Assembly: GCA_018398585.1 (NCBI GenBank)
Contig: JAGTTD010000019.1
Location: 11,266,338 to 11,330,337, forward strand
Direction: 5' to 3'
Origin: Simmondsia chinensis
Lineage: Eukaryota > Streptophyta > Magnoliopsida > Caryophyllales > Simmondsiaceae
DNA: 64,000 nt
A program made the translations under genes and the position numbers. Each line of letters starts with the position of its first letter. Position 1 is the stretch's first letter. This document shows, one piece after another, positions 32,880 to 44,103 of this stretch. Below the pieces are notes generated by a model. It saw only the letters and a list, made by a program, of their open reading frames with translations, was not told where the DNA came from and ran no database searches.

Positions 32880-34063
32880 GAGCAAACAGATGATGAATAA
32901 CAGCAAAAGCAAGTACATTTGAAGACTATTCAGAGAAACCCAACCATGTGTGCAAACAGGAAGACTCATCAAGTCCCAATTCGATGAACCAAGCAATGAG
33001 CCCTCCGATCAATCGGCCAACAGTACCGATCGATCGGCATTTTTACAGAAACCTCACCAATCGATCGACACTTTAAGCCGATCGATTGGCGACAGCTCTG
33101 CACACGTAACCCTAAAAACACCTGCATTATAAATAGGGAGAGGGGGACCCATTTTTGGAGGTATCTTTTTAGCCACTCTGTTTCCCCTCCTCTCAAGCCC
33201 GAAGCCACTACGAGATCTAAGTGTTCCCAAACGCCATAGTGCAAGTGGTCGGAATGCTGGGAGGATTCGGGCTAGGATCAACATCAACACAAGATTGAGG
33301 GAGTCTTACTTCTAGTTTATTTTATGCATTTTCTTTTATTTGAATTACATGATGTGTAAAACTTCCATGGAGGAGTAGATGCTTTAGTTTAGGGATGAAG
33401 GGTGGGTAGCTGTCCATATCTCTGTTTTGTATTTTGCTAGACGATAATTTTGTTATTTTATATTTACACCCTATGGGGAGTTATTCATGATTGTTTGGTA
33501 TTTCTACATATGTGCTAGTAGCCATATCTAGATCTCCAATTTTGCAACGATTAGTCTAGTGCTTATAGCCTAAACCCTAACATAACAGGATTTCATGCGT
33601 GGTCAGGGTTGCAGTTGTACCCACCCCTGAACCTAATCTTTTATAATAGTTAATATTGAATTAGGAATGATAAAGGAATTAAGTAGTGCTAATGAGATAA
33701 CCTAGGCTACACTTAGGGAAATAAGATAGGTTATGCCTTTAAACTAGTTCATTACCCTAAACCCTAATTTATATAGTAACTCAGGACTAGAGCTTGTAGC
33801 TTAGGACCTTCAAATTGTCATCCTAAGTAAAATATAATAATGGGATACTAATAGTGCTACCCTAAATTTACTCCCTAAACTATCCTTAATTGAACTGACA
33901 TCCCTTCATTGTTTAATTGCTTTTGTTTACTTGATAACTTGAATCAACCCAAACACAACTGATTTTCAACCATTTGTTAAGTGTTAACTTAAAAATGATT
34001 CCTATGGACACGACCCGTATAGCCGACGAAGCTACGACGAACTCGTACGCTTGCAAGTAGATG
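32880..34063 (+). mobile_element. Athila-like gypsy LTR remnant
   Basis: Contains a cluster of CGATCGATCGG-like palindromes (33000-33090), a TATA box ATTATAAATAGGGAG (33124-33138), a leader with GAAGCCACTACGAG, and a 3' part ending near CCTATGGACACGACCCGTA and TCGTACGCTTGCAAGTA, wording usual at the 3' end of Athila-type LTRs. No PBS follows; the sequence changes at about 34064 to pararetroviral RT. No coding region or second LTR in the window. Confidence 0.55.
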
Positions 34064-34575
34064 GTTTGAAATACACTTTTATAACACATCAATTGTGTTC
34101 ATTAATTTGTATTTGCCAAAATCCACTTGTAAAATCAAATTTTGAAAAGATATTAGCATCATATAGTCGATTGAATAAGTCCTCTTTATTTGGATCTGGG
34201 TATCTAATCCCTTGGAGGACTTTGTTTAAAGGTTTATAATTGATTGCAAGTCTGGAGACTCCTCAATCAAGTTCTGCCTGTTTATTAACATAGAATGCAA
34301 AACAGCTCTAAGGAGAATTTGAAGGTCGAATTAATTTTTTGTCTAAAAGCGTTTAGTTTGAATATTTTTTTCATTGAAATATTTTTCATATGGAAGTGCT
34401 ATTATATGCTTTTTCCAGTCCCAAAATACATTGGAAAGATCAGAAAATACATCTTGAATTATTTTGTTGTTGAGATCTTGAATTTTCTTTTAGATATTTG
34501 GCATTGTTAATTGTTGTTCAATTCTTTTGTATTCTATTTATTTTTGTAGAAATTGAATATGTGAATTTTTTTATT
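34064..34575 (-). pseudogene. Pararetroviral reverse transcriptase fragment (copy 1)
   Basis: Minus-strand frames show the N-terminal region typical of Caulimoviridae RT: a linker before RT (34500-34330) with SLPYE-like wording (ALPYEKYFNEKN), then the conserved INYKPLNKVLQ and SKFDFTSGFWQIQI segments (34250-34075). The FDFTSG box holds the first catalytic Asp. The second catalytic box and all of RNase H are missing because the sequence ends at 34064. Stops occur in the linker. Confidence 0.8.
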
Positions 34576-34719
34576 ATAAATTAAATTTACTTATTTGAAT
34601 ATTGATGCAGACAGGAGGGTATGGAGGTCTTTTAGCAACATTAGGCTAGCAAAATAAAATGTTACTTGGGTTCCCATGACTTTTGTATGTATCCTTGGGT
34701 GTTGACAATAAAAGGATAT

Positions 34720-35000
34720 ATTTGAGTAAGGAATGGTGTGCCTAATTATCTACTGTTGAAGGTCTTTACAAATATAAACGGACTTTTCAGTTAAATACCA
34801 TTATTACATATGTAAGCATTTAAAAGTTTGTAATTAATCTCCATTATTGAGCCACTTGCTGTGTGTAATTTTTCTGTCGTCTTTTCATAGTATTTTGGAG
34901 GAATGAGTCCTTCTTGAATACAATAGAAATCAGCTTCTGATTCTAAGAGGGTCATGGTTTATATTTTATAACTCTTTGAAATGTGTAAGGCAATATGGAT
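34720..35000 (-). pseudogene. Pararetroviral protease fragment (copy 1)
   Basis: Minus strand near 34960-34850 gives ADFYCIQEGLIPPKYYEKT, the region after the protease active site in Caulimoviridae. The active Asp-Thr-Gly is not preserved at the expected place (LLESEAD). The same segment is in copy 2 at 62280-62560. Nonfunctional. Confidence 0.7.
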
Positions 35001-35330
35001 ATTACTAATGCTTGTAGTATTTAAATGTTCTCTAATTGAGCTATTTCTAGTTCTTGACTAGATGAATCATTGAGTTTTGATTCTAGTAAGGATATTTTAG
35101 TCTCCATTTCAAAGTTCTTGTATTACATAGTTAATAATTCATTTTGTAATTGTTTGACTTGTCATTGTAATTCATAAATTTCTTTTTGAAGTTCTCCAGT
35201 TGAAACTTGTTTAATTATACTTGGACTTGGATATCTTTCAAATATCTATTTTAGCATAAGGGGCTATTTTGGAATGGTTAATTCTTTTTCTTTGAATATT
35301 ATTACTTTTAGTTTAAGTAAATATTCTTTC
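35001..35330 (-). pseudogene. Pararetroviral linker between coat protein and protease (copy 1)
   Basis: AT-rich sequence continuing the minus-strand pararetroviral frame with stops. The part 35160-35430 is found in inverted orientation in copy 2 (62790-63047). No motif of known function. Confidence 0.5.
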
Positions 35331-36185
35331 TTCAGTTTTGATCATCAATTTCTTCTACTATATCTAGTAGAGCTTCTTTGTTTGATTTTGTTAATACATT
35401 AATTGTGTTATATTTGCATGGGCATAAGCCTTGACTTTGGGAAGAGGATGATTTTTCATCATTTGAGTTTTCCTGAATTTCAAAGATATAATCTTCATTT
35501 TCTAAATTTGAGTCTAAAAGTAACAAATTCATCATTTGTGTTTTCAACTCTTCATCTTGGATGTTATTGTTTTTAGTTTCATCTTGCTATCCTTTTGATA
35601 ATGACCCTTTTTTTTTTCTACATTTCTTGCAAATTGGAACTTCATTTGATTTTCTTTTGGTATATCTTCTCTATTTATAATATTGAGGGGGTGGAGATTG
35701 TTCATATCTATTTTTTCTTCCTTTTTTTTTTAATAATATTTAGGTTTTTATGGAAAATATTTATTTTGATATTTTCTTGAGGGAGCTTTGACATCTTGAA
35801 TCCCATGTTAGGCACAGAAATATCCCAATTCTTATCCTATTTGAGCCTTTGTGAGACTATCACGTGGTTTTTGCTCTTCGCATAATTCTAAAGCTTTTTC
35901 TTTTTTTGACAAATGTGACTAATTGACCATAACTAATGTTTTGCAAAGGAATGGTCAAGCTACCACTATGTTGTTGCAATTTGGTGATGATTCTTGTGGC
36001 AAATAATTTTAGAAGTCCAGTAACAAATCTTTCTTTCCAAAATAATTGATTTGCATCTTTACAGCATAAGACATGGATCATGAACATGTCTTTATACAAG
36101 CAAAAGTTTTGAAGTGAGGGGCATCAAAGGTTTGTTAAGAAAATCTTTGAAAACTCCACTTTTTCTACAGGATTTTCAATAAAGA
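35331..36185 (-). pseudogene. Pararetroviral coat protein, C-terminal part (copy 1)
   Basis: The open stretch 36099-35860 includes FWKERFVTGLLKLFATRI and ISYGQLVTFVKK, matching the RNA-binding end of Caulimoviridae coat proteins. Downstream (35660-35590) is a basic stretch with a CxxC that resembles a broken CCHC zinc finger (ICKKCRKK). Then comes an acidic Ser- and Asn-rich tail, 35547-35332. It packages the viral nucleic acid. Two stops and frame changes separate the parts. Confidence 0.75.
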
Positions 36186-36186
36186 A

Positions 36187-37732
36187 GAGCGCAGAGATAG
36201 ATTTAGGGGAGCTCCAGACTACGGGGGAGGATCAGAACGAATGCTATTGTGAGCGAATTACTCCAGAGGAGACCAAGGAAGCCCTAAAACATATGGGTAG
36301 GGGAAGAACAGTTGGTCCAGATGGGATACCCATTGAGGCATGGAAATGCCTTGGACAGAGGGGCATTAGCTGGCTAGCAAAACTTTTTAACCAAATCTTG
36401 ATAGGGAACAAGATGTCGGAAGAATGGCGGAAGAGCACACTGGTCCCAATCTACAAGAACAAGGGCGATATCCAAAGCTGCGCCAATTACCGGGGGATCA
36501 AATTGATGAGTCACACCCTCAAGTTGTGGGAGAGAGTCATAGAAAAGAGACTACGACAACAGACGAAAGTGACCGAAAACCAGTTTGGGTTCATACCTGG
36601 GAGATCAACAATGGAAGCCATTCATCTCTTACGGCGGATGATAGAGCAATACAGGGAGAGACAAAAGGATCTCCACATGGTCTTCATCGATTTGGAGAAG
36701 GCATATGATAGAGTGCCAAGAGAGGTACTGTGGAGAGTGTTGGGAAGGAGAGGCATCCCGATGCCTTATATTCGGGTCATTAGGGACATGTATGAAGAGG
36801 CACATACTAATATGCACACAGGGGAAGGGGAGACAAACACTTTCCCTATTACAGTAGGGGTACACCAGGGCTCTGCCTTGAGTCCCATCCTGTTCATTCT
36901 AGTAATGGATGAGCTCACTAGACATATCCAAGGGGAGATACCTTGGTGTGTGCTTTTTGCAGACGACATAGTTCTGGTAGGGGAATCCCGAGCGGACATA
37001 AACGAGAAGCTGGAGCTATGGAGAGGTGCATTAGAATCGAGGGGTTTAAGGATTAGCAGATCTAAGACCAAGTATGTGGAATTCAAATTCGACCATTCCA
37101 CCGTGACTAGCACCGAGGAGGTTAAAATTGAATCAGAAACCATACCGAGTAAGGAGAGCTTCAAATATCTGAGATCCATGATACACCAGAATGGTGAAGT
37201 GGATGAGGATGTCAGCAACAAGATTAAAGTAGGCTGGTAGAAGTGGAGGATGGCATCCGGGGTGCTGTGTGATAGAAAGTTCCCGCTAAAATTAAAGGAA
37301 AAATACTATAGGACGGTAGTAAGACCGGCTATGCTATATGGGGCAGAGTGTCGACCAATAAAACAAAATCAAACATAGAGGATGAAGGTGGCAGAGATGA
37401 GGATGCTGCGCTGGATGTGTGGCCACACAAGGAAGGATAGGATTAGGAATGATGTGATACGAGGTAAGCTGGGTGTAGCCTCCATCGAGGATAAATTGAG
37501 GGAGCACTGCCTAAGATGGTTTGGACATGTTAGCAGAAGACCGACTACAGCCCCAGTCAGGAGGTGTGAACAGCTTCACACGGCGATAAGCAGAAGAGGG
37601 AGGGGCAGACCAAAGAAGAGTTGGCTGGAGACGATTCGTCAAGACCTAACCCACCTAAACCTAAGAGAGGAGATGGCCTCAGATAGGGCACGTTGGAGGG
37701 CTAGCATAAGGGTAGCGGAGGTGGCAGAGTAG
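36187..37732 (+). pseudogene. RTE LINE reverse transcriptase ORF (two stops)
   Basis: A single frame runs 36187-37732 with only two TAG stops, at 37238-37240 and 37376-37378. Motifs in order: GRGRTVGPDGIPIEAWKCLG (RT start), KSTLVPIYKNKGDIQSCANY, RGIKLMSHTLKLWERVIE, NQFGFIPGRSTMEAI, MVFIDLEKAYDRVPRE (first catalytic Asp), GVHQGSALSPILFILVMDEL, then VLFADDIVLVGES (intact F-A-D-D). After the stops the C-terminal part has [19 protein letters not shown] and [11 protein letters not shown]. The APE endonuclease is missing by 5' truncation. In active relatives this enzyme primes cDNA synthesis at a nicked target. Confidence 0.88.
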
Positions 37733-37827
37733 AGTAGTGCGGGGAGTGGCTGGTAGTTTAAGATCCTTAGGCAGGCATAACCTCAAGTGTAGCACTTATA
37801 GGCTAGCCTAGTCTCTGATCATGCTTC

Positions 37828-37870
37828 TTCTTCTTCTTCTTCTTCTCCTTCTCCTTCTTCTTCTTCTTCC
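37828..37870. repeat. (TTC)n-rich microsatellite
   Basis: CTTCTTCTTCTT runs with CTCCTT interruptions in the LINE 3' UTR, a simple-sequence expansion without other visible role. Confidence 0.85.
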
Positions 37871-37946
37871 TTTCTTCTCCTTTTTCCTTAAAATGCATTG
37901 GTAATTGATTGGTGGTTTATCTGCAGGCACTCAACTACTTCAGATT

Positions 37947-38075
37947 GGGGGTCCCCGGAAACAGTCTCCTTTCCAGCCGGAAGGGGTAAGGCTGCGTACA
38001 TCACCCCCCCCCCCCCCCCGACCCTGCTTTCTGCGGGAGCCGCGAGGCACTGAGACTGTTGTTGTTGTTGTTAAA
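37947..38075 (+). repeat. RTE LINE 3' tail shared with SINEs
   Basis: Words GGAAACAGTCTCCTTTCC, GGGGTAAGGCTGCGTACATC, GACCCTGCTTTCTGCGGGAG, GAGGCACTGAGACTG and the terminal TTG repeats recur in the SINE tails at 13001-13121 and 57393-57520. LINE and SINE sharing a 3' end is the accepted basis for SINEs being copied by the partner LINE. A run of 16 C (38004-38019) interrupts it. Confidence 0.8.
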
Positions 38076-38905
38076 AAGGGGGGAGTTAACATCTTCTGGA
38101 TCTATTCTTACCCTTTCAGTGTGGGTGTGGTTGGGTATTGTATTTTGATCACCAATACTTGAGTTGTCCGACGAATCATGCAATAAAAAATTTTACACAA
38201 TTTTTGTCAAAATCATTATGTGTTTCATCTGTCATTGCCATTTGATTTAAAGTGTTTAAGATCTCATATTTAGACTTGCCATCTATATTCCATTCATAGA
38301 TAGATTGTCCGTTGTATGAATATGATGGGAATTGATTACGCACTTCTTATTGTATATCTGGTGCAGAAGGTTTTGGATAATAAGCCTTTGTGGGATTATT
38401 TTTCCACTTTTGAGGATTGATTCTCCTTATTTTGTTCAATGTTGGCTCTTGTTCTTATCTAGTACTATATTGCTCATCCATATTTTGTATTTGAAGGCTG
38501 CCAAGGGAGCTCGAGGATGCCTCATTTTCTGAAATTATTTCAACATGTTTAAATATGGTTTGAACAGGTGGGATTTTTGAGAAGGGAGGAGGGATCTCGA
38601 GATCCCTCTAGTTTTTTTTTTTTTTTTTTTAATAAATTAGTTTAAAAGTCTCTCATTTTTTTACGTTTTACTTTTGGAAGGTTGAATGGCTGGAATAAAG
38701 GTTGTTGAATTCCCCTTAAGAAAGAAAAAGACTTAATTAAGGTTGAGGTTCTTCTTGTTTTGGTGGAGAGTATCTTGAAAATTTTGGTATAAACTTGTTT
38801 GTTTCTTCCTTGTTTCTTCCTTGTTTAATATATGATTATGGATTATATTTAGCTGTTCTGATATAATTTTGAGGTTTAAGTGTGATAGTTATTTTGCTAA
38901 TAGAT
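38076..38905 (-). pseudogene. Pararetroviral region upstream of coat protein (copy 1)
   Basis: After the LINE the pararetroviral sequence resumes with AAAAAGGGGGGAGTTAACATC, matching copy 2 at 63867. The minus strand would encode the N-terminal part of the coat protein, but only short open stretches remain. A T-tract of 20 (38612-38631) and direct copies of TTTCTTCCTTGT are present. No motif is readable. Confidence 0.5.
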
Positions 38906-39659
38906 TTATTTGGTATCTTTTAGTATGGGTGTTGATTCTTGATCTATACCCTTTCGGAAAGGGGTAACAGTAATGTCTTGGTTTTGAACATTAACTACCA
39001 AATTTATTATGAGAGGATGGACCGACTGAATGATTTGTCCATCTATTGTAAGACATTTAGTTGTTAGGGTGATGTTGACATTTTTTGAGTTTTGTGTAAA
39101 AGGGTTTGGAATTTTGTGTCTAGATGTGTAAATTGAAAACCATATAAAAAATGGAACACTACATGTCATTTTAGTAATTTCTTTGTAATATATTTCTCTA
39201 ATTTTCTCTCTTTTTTCTTTATTGAACATTTGATAAAACCATTAGCATTTGGCCTTATTTTGTTCTAACTCAAAATCATTGCTTAAAAATTCTTTAGTTA
39301 TTTTGAATTCCTCTATGAGAACATTTATTGAGGGAGGTCGCAGTTAGGTCGACGTTAGGGAAGAGTGACTTGAGAATGATTCGTTTTGGAAAATAGGTTT
39401 AGCTAGGGGGGATTTTGGTGGATTCCCCTAAATTTTGTTGAATTGGTATAGTTTTGGCTTAGTTGGTAAACATCTTCTTTTTGGATTGGTGTAGAGGAGG
39501 TTAAATATCTCGAAGATTCTGCATAGCTTGTATTGCTTATTATGGTTTTCTTTTTGGATCCAAATCTTATAGTGATTTAACCATTAGGTTCTTCGATAAT
39601 GTGTAGGACTTGTCTTTTTGCAATATTTCTCAGTGGTTGAGGATTTTTAATTTTTCAAA
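38906..39659 (-). pseudogene. Pararetroviral region between movement and coat proteins (copy 1)
   Basis: A 107-codon open stretch, 39229-38906, begins MFNKEKREKIREIYYKEITK and has no family I recognise; its position follows the movement protein. The rest has stops. It may be the C-terminal end of the movement protein or a small viral ORF. Confidence 0.45.
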
Positions 39660-40326
39660 TACCCAGAATAGTTATTTCATGCCATTTAAAGCCATTTTGG
39701 TGAGCGTTTCAACTTGATCAGATTGAACTTCTAATGATAAAGTTTCTCTAAGAGGAGATTATTTGAGAAAAAGGTTAAGTTAGCTTCCTAGAAATCCAAA
39801 ATAGATTCTATAGATAAGAGAGAATTCCTCTATTTCTATGTTTGGCATATGAATGTCAAGTGTTAAGGTTCTTAAAATTGTTAGATCATGAAGGTCTATT
39901 GAAAAGTTTGGATAACAATTGAAATAAACTGGTCCATTATGTAAGTTAGTTTGAACTATGGCCAATAAGGAGTATTCAAATTTTCAAATGTTAAATCTCT
40001 TAATGCTAACATAACAGGTTGATTATGACCAATTCTTGACAAGCGTTTAATTGCAACTTGTACTAGGCCATAGTATATGTAATGAAAAGCTTTTCACATA
40101 TATTTTTGAACAGAGATGTATGAAAGTAGTTGAACAGTTTAAGTTCCTTTGTCCATAGTCATAGATTGTTCATATGTTTCGCATAAAAATCCATTTTGAA
40201 ATAAAAATTTTCATTGGAAATACTCTAATTTATTAAGTCTTTGGGGTTTTTAATGATTTTTGAAAACTCTTTTGAATTAATTGTTGTAGAGGCATTTGAA
40301 CTACTACTATGTTGTTTTGCAAACAT
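39660..40326 (-). pseudogene. Pararetroviral movement protein (copy 1)
   Basis: ATG on the minus strand at 40326 (MFAKQHSSSSNAS). The central part resembles the 30K-type movement protein of Caulimoviridae in two frames, with YGLVQVAIKRLSRIGHNQPV near 40070-40010 and NGPVYFNCYPNFSIDL near 39940-39890. The protein widens plasmodesmata for cell-to-cell spread in living relatives. At least two stops and two frameshifts break it. Confidence 0.68.
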
Positions 40327-40472
40327 CCCGCTAATTGAACATTACATATTTGACCTAGATATGGTTGCAGATACAATAGTATAGACACAATAGTTCTTGT
40401 ACAATTGTACTATTTAGACACTGTTCAAACCGGGAACACCTAGGGTGTGGTGACAAGAACACCCTACGGAAC

Positions 40473-41297
40473 TATTTGTGATGAATTTTGTCATTGTGTT
40501 TATGCATCACATTGGAGTTCTGTACAAGGTGGGATTTGTTAGGATGAGCCGAACTCAAGCTCTGGCTGCACGCCCGACTTGATATTCCCTGCAAGATCAA
40601 ACGAACGGTTAGAGGGGCCCATGGAGCAACCCATGGGGGACCCTTTCGATGTTCAAGTCAGTTTCCATATTATGAAATAGTTAATAAGGAGCAAGTAATA
40701 AATGAAATAAAGATTAATGTACTTAGCCTAAGGAAAATAAGGCGTTTGAACGATTATGACTCCGGAGAGGTGATTGTCGGAATGGGTCCCCTTAAAGGAG
40801 GCACGTAGCCTCTCTTTTATTACAGGAATGATGTTTTTGGATGAGCATCCATTTTTGGAAAAGTATGGTTGATTCTATCTTTTATTATTTATGTGTTAAG
40901 TAGGCTAAAGTGGGCGAATTAAGTTGTTTTGCTATTGTATGAATTGCGTTGTATTTCTACTGGGCCAATAGTGTTGAATTTGCCTCTACTGGGCACATCA
41001 TAATGATTTTTCCTCTACTGAAAAAATAGTGTTGATTTTGCCTCTACAGGGGGAATAATGTTAATTTTGCCTCTACTGGGCGAATAGTATTGATTTTGTC
41101 TCCACTAGGCGAATAGTGTTCATTTTGTCTCTACTGGGCGAATAGTATTATTTTTGCCTCTACTGGGCAAATAGTGTTGATTTTGCCTCTACTGGGGGAA
41201 TAGTGTTGATTTTGCTTTAATTTTTGTCCAAATAATTGTCTGTGTGACCTACTTGCACCTCTACAGTAGCAAGCTGTTCAATTATAGTTTACCAACA
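40473..41297 (-). repeat. LARD A 3' LTR (825 bp)
   Basis: Starts TGTTGGTAAAC at 41297 (minus) after the PPT and ends at 40473, next to GGAAC. It contains the 29-bp minisatellite (about 9 units) and, near its end, a GC-rich hairpin at 40613-40643. Aligns with the other three LARD LTRs. Confidence 0.82.
40960..41215 (-). repeat. LTR minisatellite, LARD A 3' LTR (about 9 units)
   Basis: Twenty-nine-bp units reading, on the plus strand, GCCTCTACTGGGCGAATAGT plus GTTGATTTT with small variations, tandem without spacers. Core on the minus strand TATTCGCCCAGTAGAGG, as in E2. Confidence 0.92.
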
Positions 41298-41313
41298 TAT
41301 TAGTCCCCCTACT
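41298..41313 (-). other. LARD A polypurine tract
   Basis: AGTAGGGGGACTAATA on the minus strand directly before TGTTGG. The matching place in copy B (47648-47663) reads AGTAGAAGGCCTAATA, so B has a weakened tract. Confidence 0.75.
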
Positions 41314-42076
41314 TCGTTAGCGAACCCTTGTCATTCTAATTTCGGTCACAAAGTAATATATCTTCCTTTTTCTTAGCTTGCTACTATACGTCATTTTCTT
41401 GAGTGATTGCGATATTCAGTGTTCTGTTTTGGCCCTTTATAATTTTAATTGATGTGTATTTTGATTTTTACTCGAAATGAAAAGAACGTACAACCTAAAT
41501 AAGATGTGTAACGAGGTATTTGACTTTTAATAGGATGTTCAAGCCATTATGACTTATAATTGGGTGCATGACCCCTCATGAACTTTAATAGGGCAAAAAG
41601 CGTAATCGTGGGTATTGGTAGAGCATTTTATGTCACAACTCTTATTTGTGTAAGAATGCTTAGAAGAGTCCGGGCTTCTAAGGTCTTTTTTAAACTTACT
41701 ACTCAAGCCTTTTGCTACTTTATATCAGTGAGCGTTCATCATGATTCAAGCTCTCTGTGATAAACATGTAAGAATCAGTATCATGATTAGTCACTAGATA
41801 TATTTGCATTTGGTCAATGACACCCACAAGGAAATGAATATGGCGTATCCATATCATGTTATTTTAATAGACAAAGACAACTCTGGCTAGAGCCAGAGGT
41901 GGTTGAATTCATACACTTAGTTGGTATACCGATGATAAGTGTAGCCTGCTTTAAACGAGATTAAAGTACCAAATATATAGCATTGTTCGTTTACTGCCCA
42001 AGTAAACAGTATATAATATATCGTGTTGTAGTTAATGTGATGAGTATGTTCCTGAGGGATGTTGTACTCAATTGCA
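41314..42076 (-). other. LARD A internal region, unique sequence
   Basis: No gene seen. The sequence matches copy B at 47664-48394 closely, including CGTACAACCTAAATAAGATG and GTGTAGCCTGCTTTAAAC. The only open frames are short and not shared in reading frame with copy B. Confidence 0.6.
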
Positions 42077-42465
42077 GGTGATTGCACCAGGGTGGACCAT
42101 GATGGTGAATGTTGCACCTGTTGCAGGTGATTGCACCTGGGCGGACCATGGTGATGAATGTTGCACCTGCTGCAAGTGACTGCCCCTCGGTAGACCATGG
42201 TGATGAATGTTGCACCTGCTGCGGCTGATTGGACCAACGCGGACCATGGTGATGAATGTTGCACCCGTTGTGGGTGATTGCACCAAGGCGGACCATGGTG
42301 ATGAATGTTGCACCCGTTGTGGGTGATTTACCAAGGTGGACCATGGAGATTAATGTTGCACCTGTTGCAGGTGATTGCACCAGAGCAGACCATGATGATG
42401 AATGTTGCACCCGTTGCGGATGACTGCACTAGGACGGATCATGGTGATGGATATACACTTGGTAA
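42077..42465 (-). repeat. 49-bp tandem array in LARD A, about 8 units
   Basis: Units of 49 bp, each with GGTGATTGCACC, GGACCATGGTGATGAATG and TTGCACCCGTTGC. Unit boundaries form a small GC-rich hairpin (CACCCG-TTG-CGGGTG). Copy B has only four units (48395-48576). Because 49 is not a multiple of 3, the His- and Pro-rich frames across it are artefacts. Confidence 0.92.
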
Positions 42466-44103
42466 ATGTTGAGTGTCATGTACATAATACCTGGGTATGT
42501 CAAGGTAGCAAGTACAATTAAGATTGTAAAACCACCTAGGGTAGTATTCTTATCTGATGATAAGCATATTGAGGACATATATCGAAGTAAAGGAAGGTTA
42601 CCAAAATTAGCATACCTTAAGGGCTATTAGATGCCAAGCAAGCATGTGGCATATCATTCCCAAAGGATGTCTTTGACTATCATTGATTTACCTCTAGCAT
42701 TCATCTGTGAACTGATGAGCTTGATATGCGTGCTATTTAGTGATTACAAATTAACAATCGCAGGATTAGTGATTACCAGTATTCATATAATGCACTTCGC
42801 ACATGAATATTATCCGAAGGATGTGATTTATCATATAGGCTATTGTTAATTTTTGAAGCATTTATTTCCAATATGCGGCTTTACAACAACTAGCCTTCAA
42901 TATCCTCTTATCATGACGCTTATTGCTAAATAGCACCTATTGCTAAGTTGAATAGGCTATGACAGAAGTTTAAAGTGGACCGCAGGAAAGTCCAAGACTA
43001 TCTTGAAGTAGGTCATTACATATATTGAACTAGTTCATCTCACTCCTAGCTTTTTGTTCAGACTGCCACACTCTAAAGGGCTTTTTAGTATTGAGTTATT
43101 ATTTATGTTCATATGCCACTAGCTTGTTACTTGTCATCTTGAGTAGGTGGTAAATAAGTGCCTAGAGTTGGGCAGACCAAAGCGACCTCTTGTATTGTTT
43201 TTCCTAAGTTATTGGCCAATAGTAGTGCCTAACTAACAAATAGTTAGTTGAGGTGTAGGTCTCTCAGGCATGGTAACAAGTGCGATGTATGTTAGACCTT
43301 CCTATTGCAAATAGTTTGCAGGGCTGCAACGAGCCTTCGATTTTTGTAATCGCAGTTCAATTTCTTATAGATAATAAAGCCTTATAGATATGTCATTGTT
43401 TTGAATAACATGATTTGGAACTATCGATTACGTGCCACCACTGTTTGTATAGGATAATAAAGGTGGCTAACAAGATAAATATAATACCTTGCACTTCCCT
43501 TATTAAGTTGTTGATCAGTTGTGGTATTAGATAGCCTAGCAGAATGTTGGTTGGAGTGTGATTTACTCAGGCGTAATAAGCAATGCGGCTTATTTCGGAT
43601 TCTTTTATTAGAAATATTTGGTCAAGCTGTGATAAATAACAAAGTTTGACATTTGTGGTTTGATTTATGACGAGCAGCGAAGTCTTCCAGATATGCCATA
43701 ATGTTGTATAACATAGCACGATTGAGGACGAAGTTTGCTAGTTTTGAAAAAGATTGCCCCTTATGGATGGCCAATTCTTGACTTGTAATTGTTTTAACTT
43801 GCTTTGCATCACATAAAGAGAATCTACTTTTAACTATTGCTAATTCTAAAGCTTCCTAATTTTGGAGTGGTTTACCATTTGTGATGGAGGTAATGCCTAG
43901 CCTGTGACTTGGGGGTGAAGTCCCATAGTTGTGAAAAATGATTTGCGCCATTGGGATGAAGAGGCTGAAGTTGTGAATTGAGATGAAATCTCCCAATTCC
44001 AAAAATGGTTCACACTATTTGTGATGAGGAAATGGATGAGGTGAAGTGTGTGCAAGAGATTTGTTACTAAAATAAGGGAATAACTGAAGCAAAGTCTCCC
44101 AGT
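42466..44103 (-). other. LARD A internal region between 49- and 66-bp arrays
   Basis: Matches copy B 48577-50229 nearly end to end. I find no conserved protein motif on either strand; the longest open frames differ between copies. The part 43900-44100 contains decayed relatives of the 66-bp unit (GATGAAATCTCCCAATTCC). Confidence 0.55.

Larger units (their letters stand above)
36186..38075 (+). mobile_element. RTE-clade LINE, 5'-truncated, inserted in the pararetrovirus
   Basis: The insert starts inside RT at 36186, where pararetroviral sequence stops, and ends with (TTG)n at 38060-38075, where it resumes. It carries an RT-to-C-terminus ORF, a TTC-rich stretch (37828-37870) and a conserved tail (37947-38075) with GGGGTCCCCGGAAACAGTC and CTGCGTACATC. 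The (TTG)n end instead of poly(A) is typical of plant RTE LINEs. Against copy 2, about 60 bp of viral sequence is missing at the insertion site. No clear target duplication was found. The few stops make it one of the best-kept elements here. Confidence 0.85.
34064..40330 (-). mobile_element. Endogenous pararetrovirus copy 1 (Caulimoviridae), degenerate
   Basis: On the minus strand, in viral order: movement protein (40326-39660), a region with one 107-codon ORF (39229-38906), coat protein with zinc-finger part, protease and reverse transcriptase. RNase H is absent, since the left end stops inside RT at 34064. An RTE LINE (36186-38075) splits the coat-protein region. All frames have stops and frameshifts, so this is an old inactive integrant, of a kind common in plant genomes. 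Parts are repeated in a second copy at 60681-64000, allowing comparison. The virus genus cannot be fixed by eye. Confidence 0.8.

Noticed and set aside
36766..37221. 151-codon minus-strand ORF over the LINE
   Set aside because: Shadow of the plus-strand RT frame, which has all expected motifs.
34064..40330. An intact, potentially active pararetrovirus
   Set aside because: Stops and frameshifts in all regions, missing RNase H and protease active site, and a LINE insertion.
41917..42410. His- and Pro-rich ORFs on the minus strand
   Set aside because: They only read through the 49-bp array; 49 is not a multiple of 3, so the frames rotate and have no coding meaning. The same holds for 48105-48701.
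42631..42849. 72-codon plus-strand ORF in LARD A
   Set aside because: Not conserved as an open frame in copy B (48770-48985) and lies antisense to the element.
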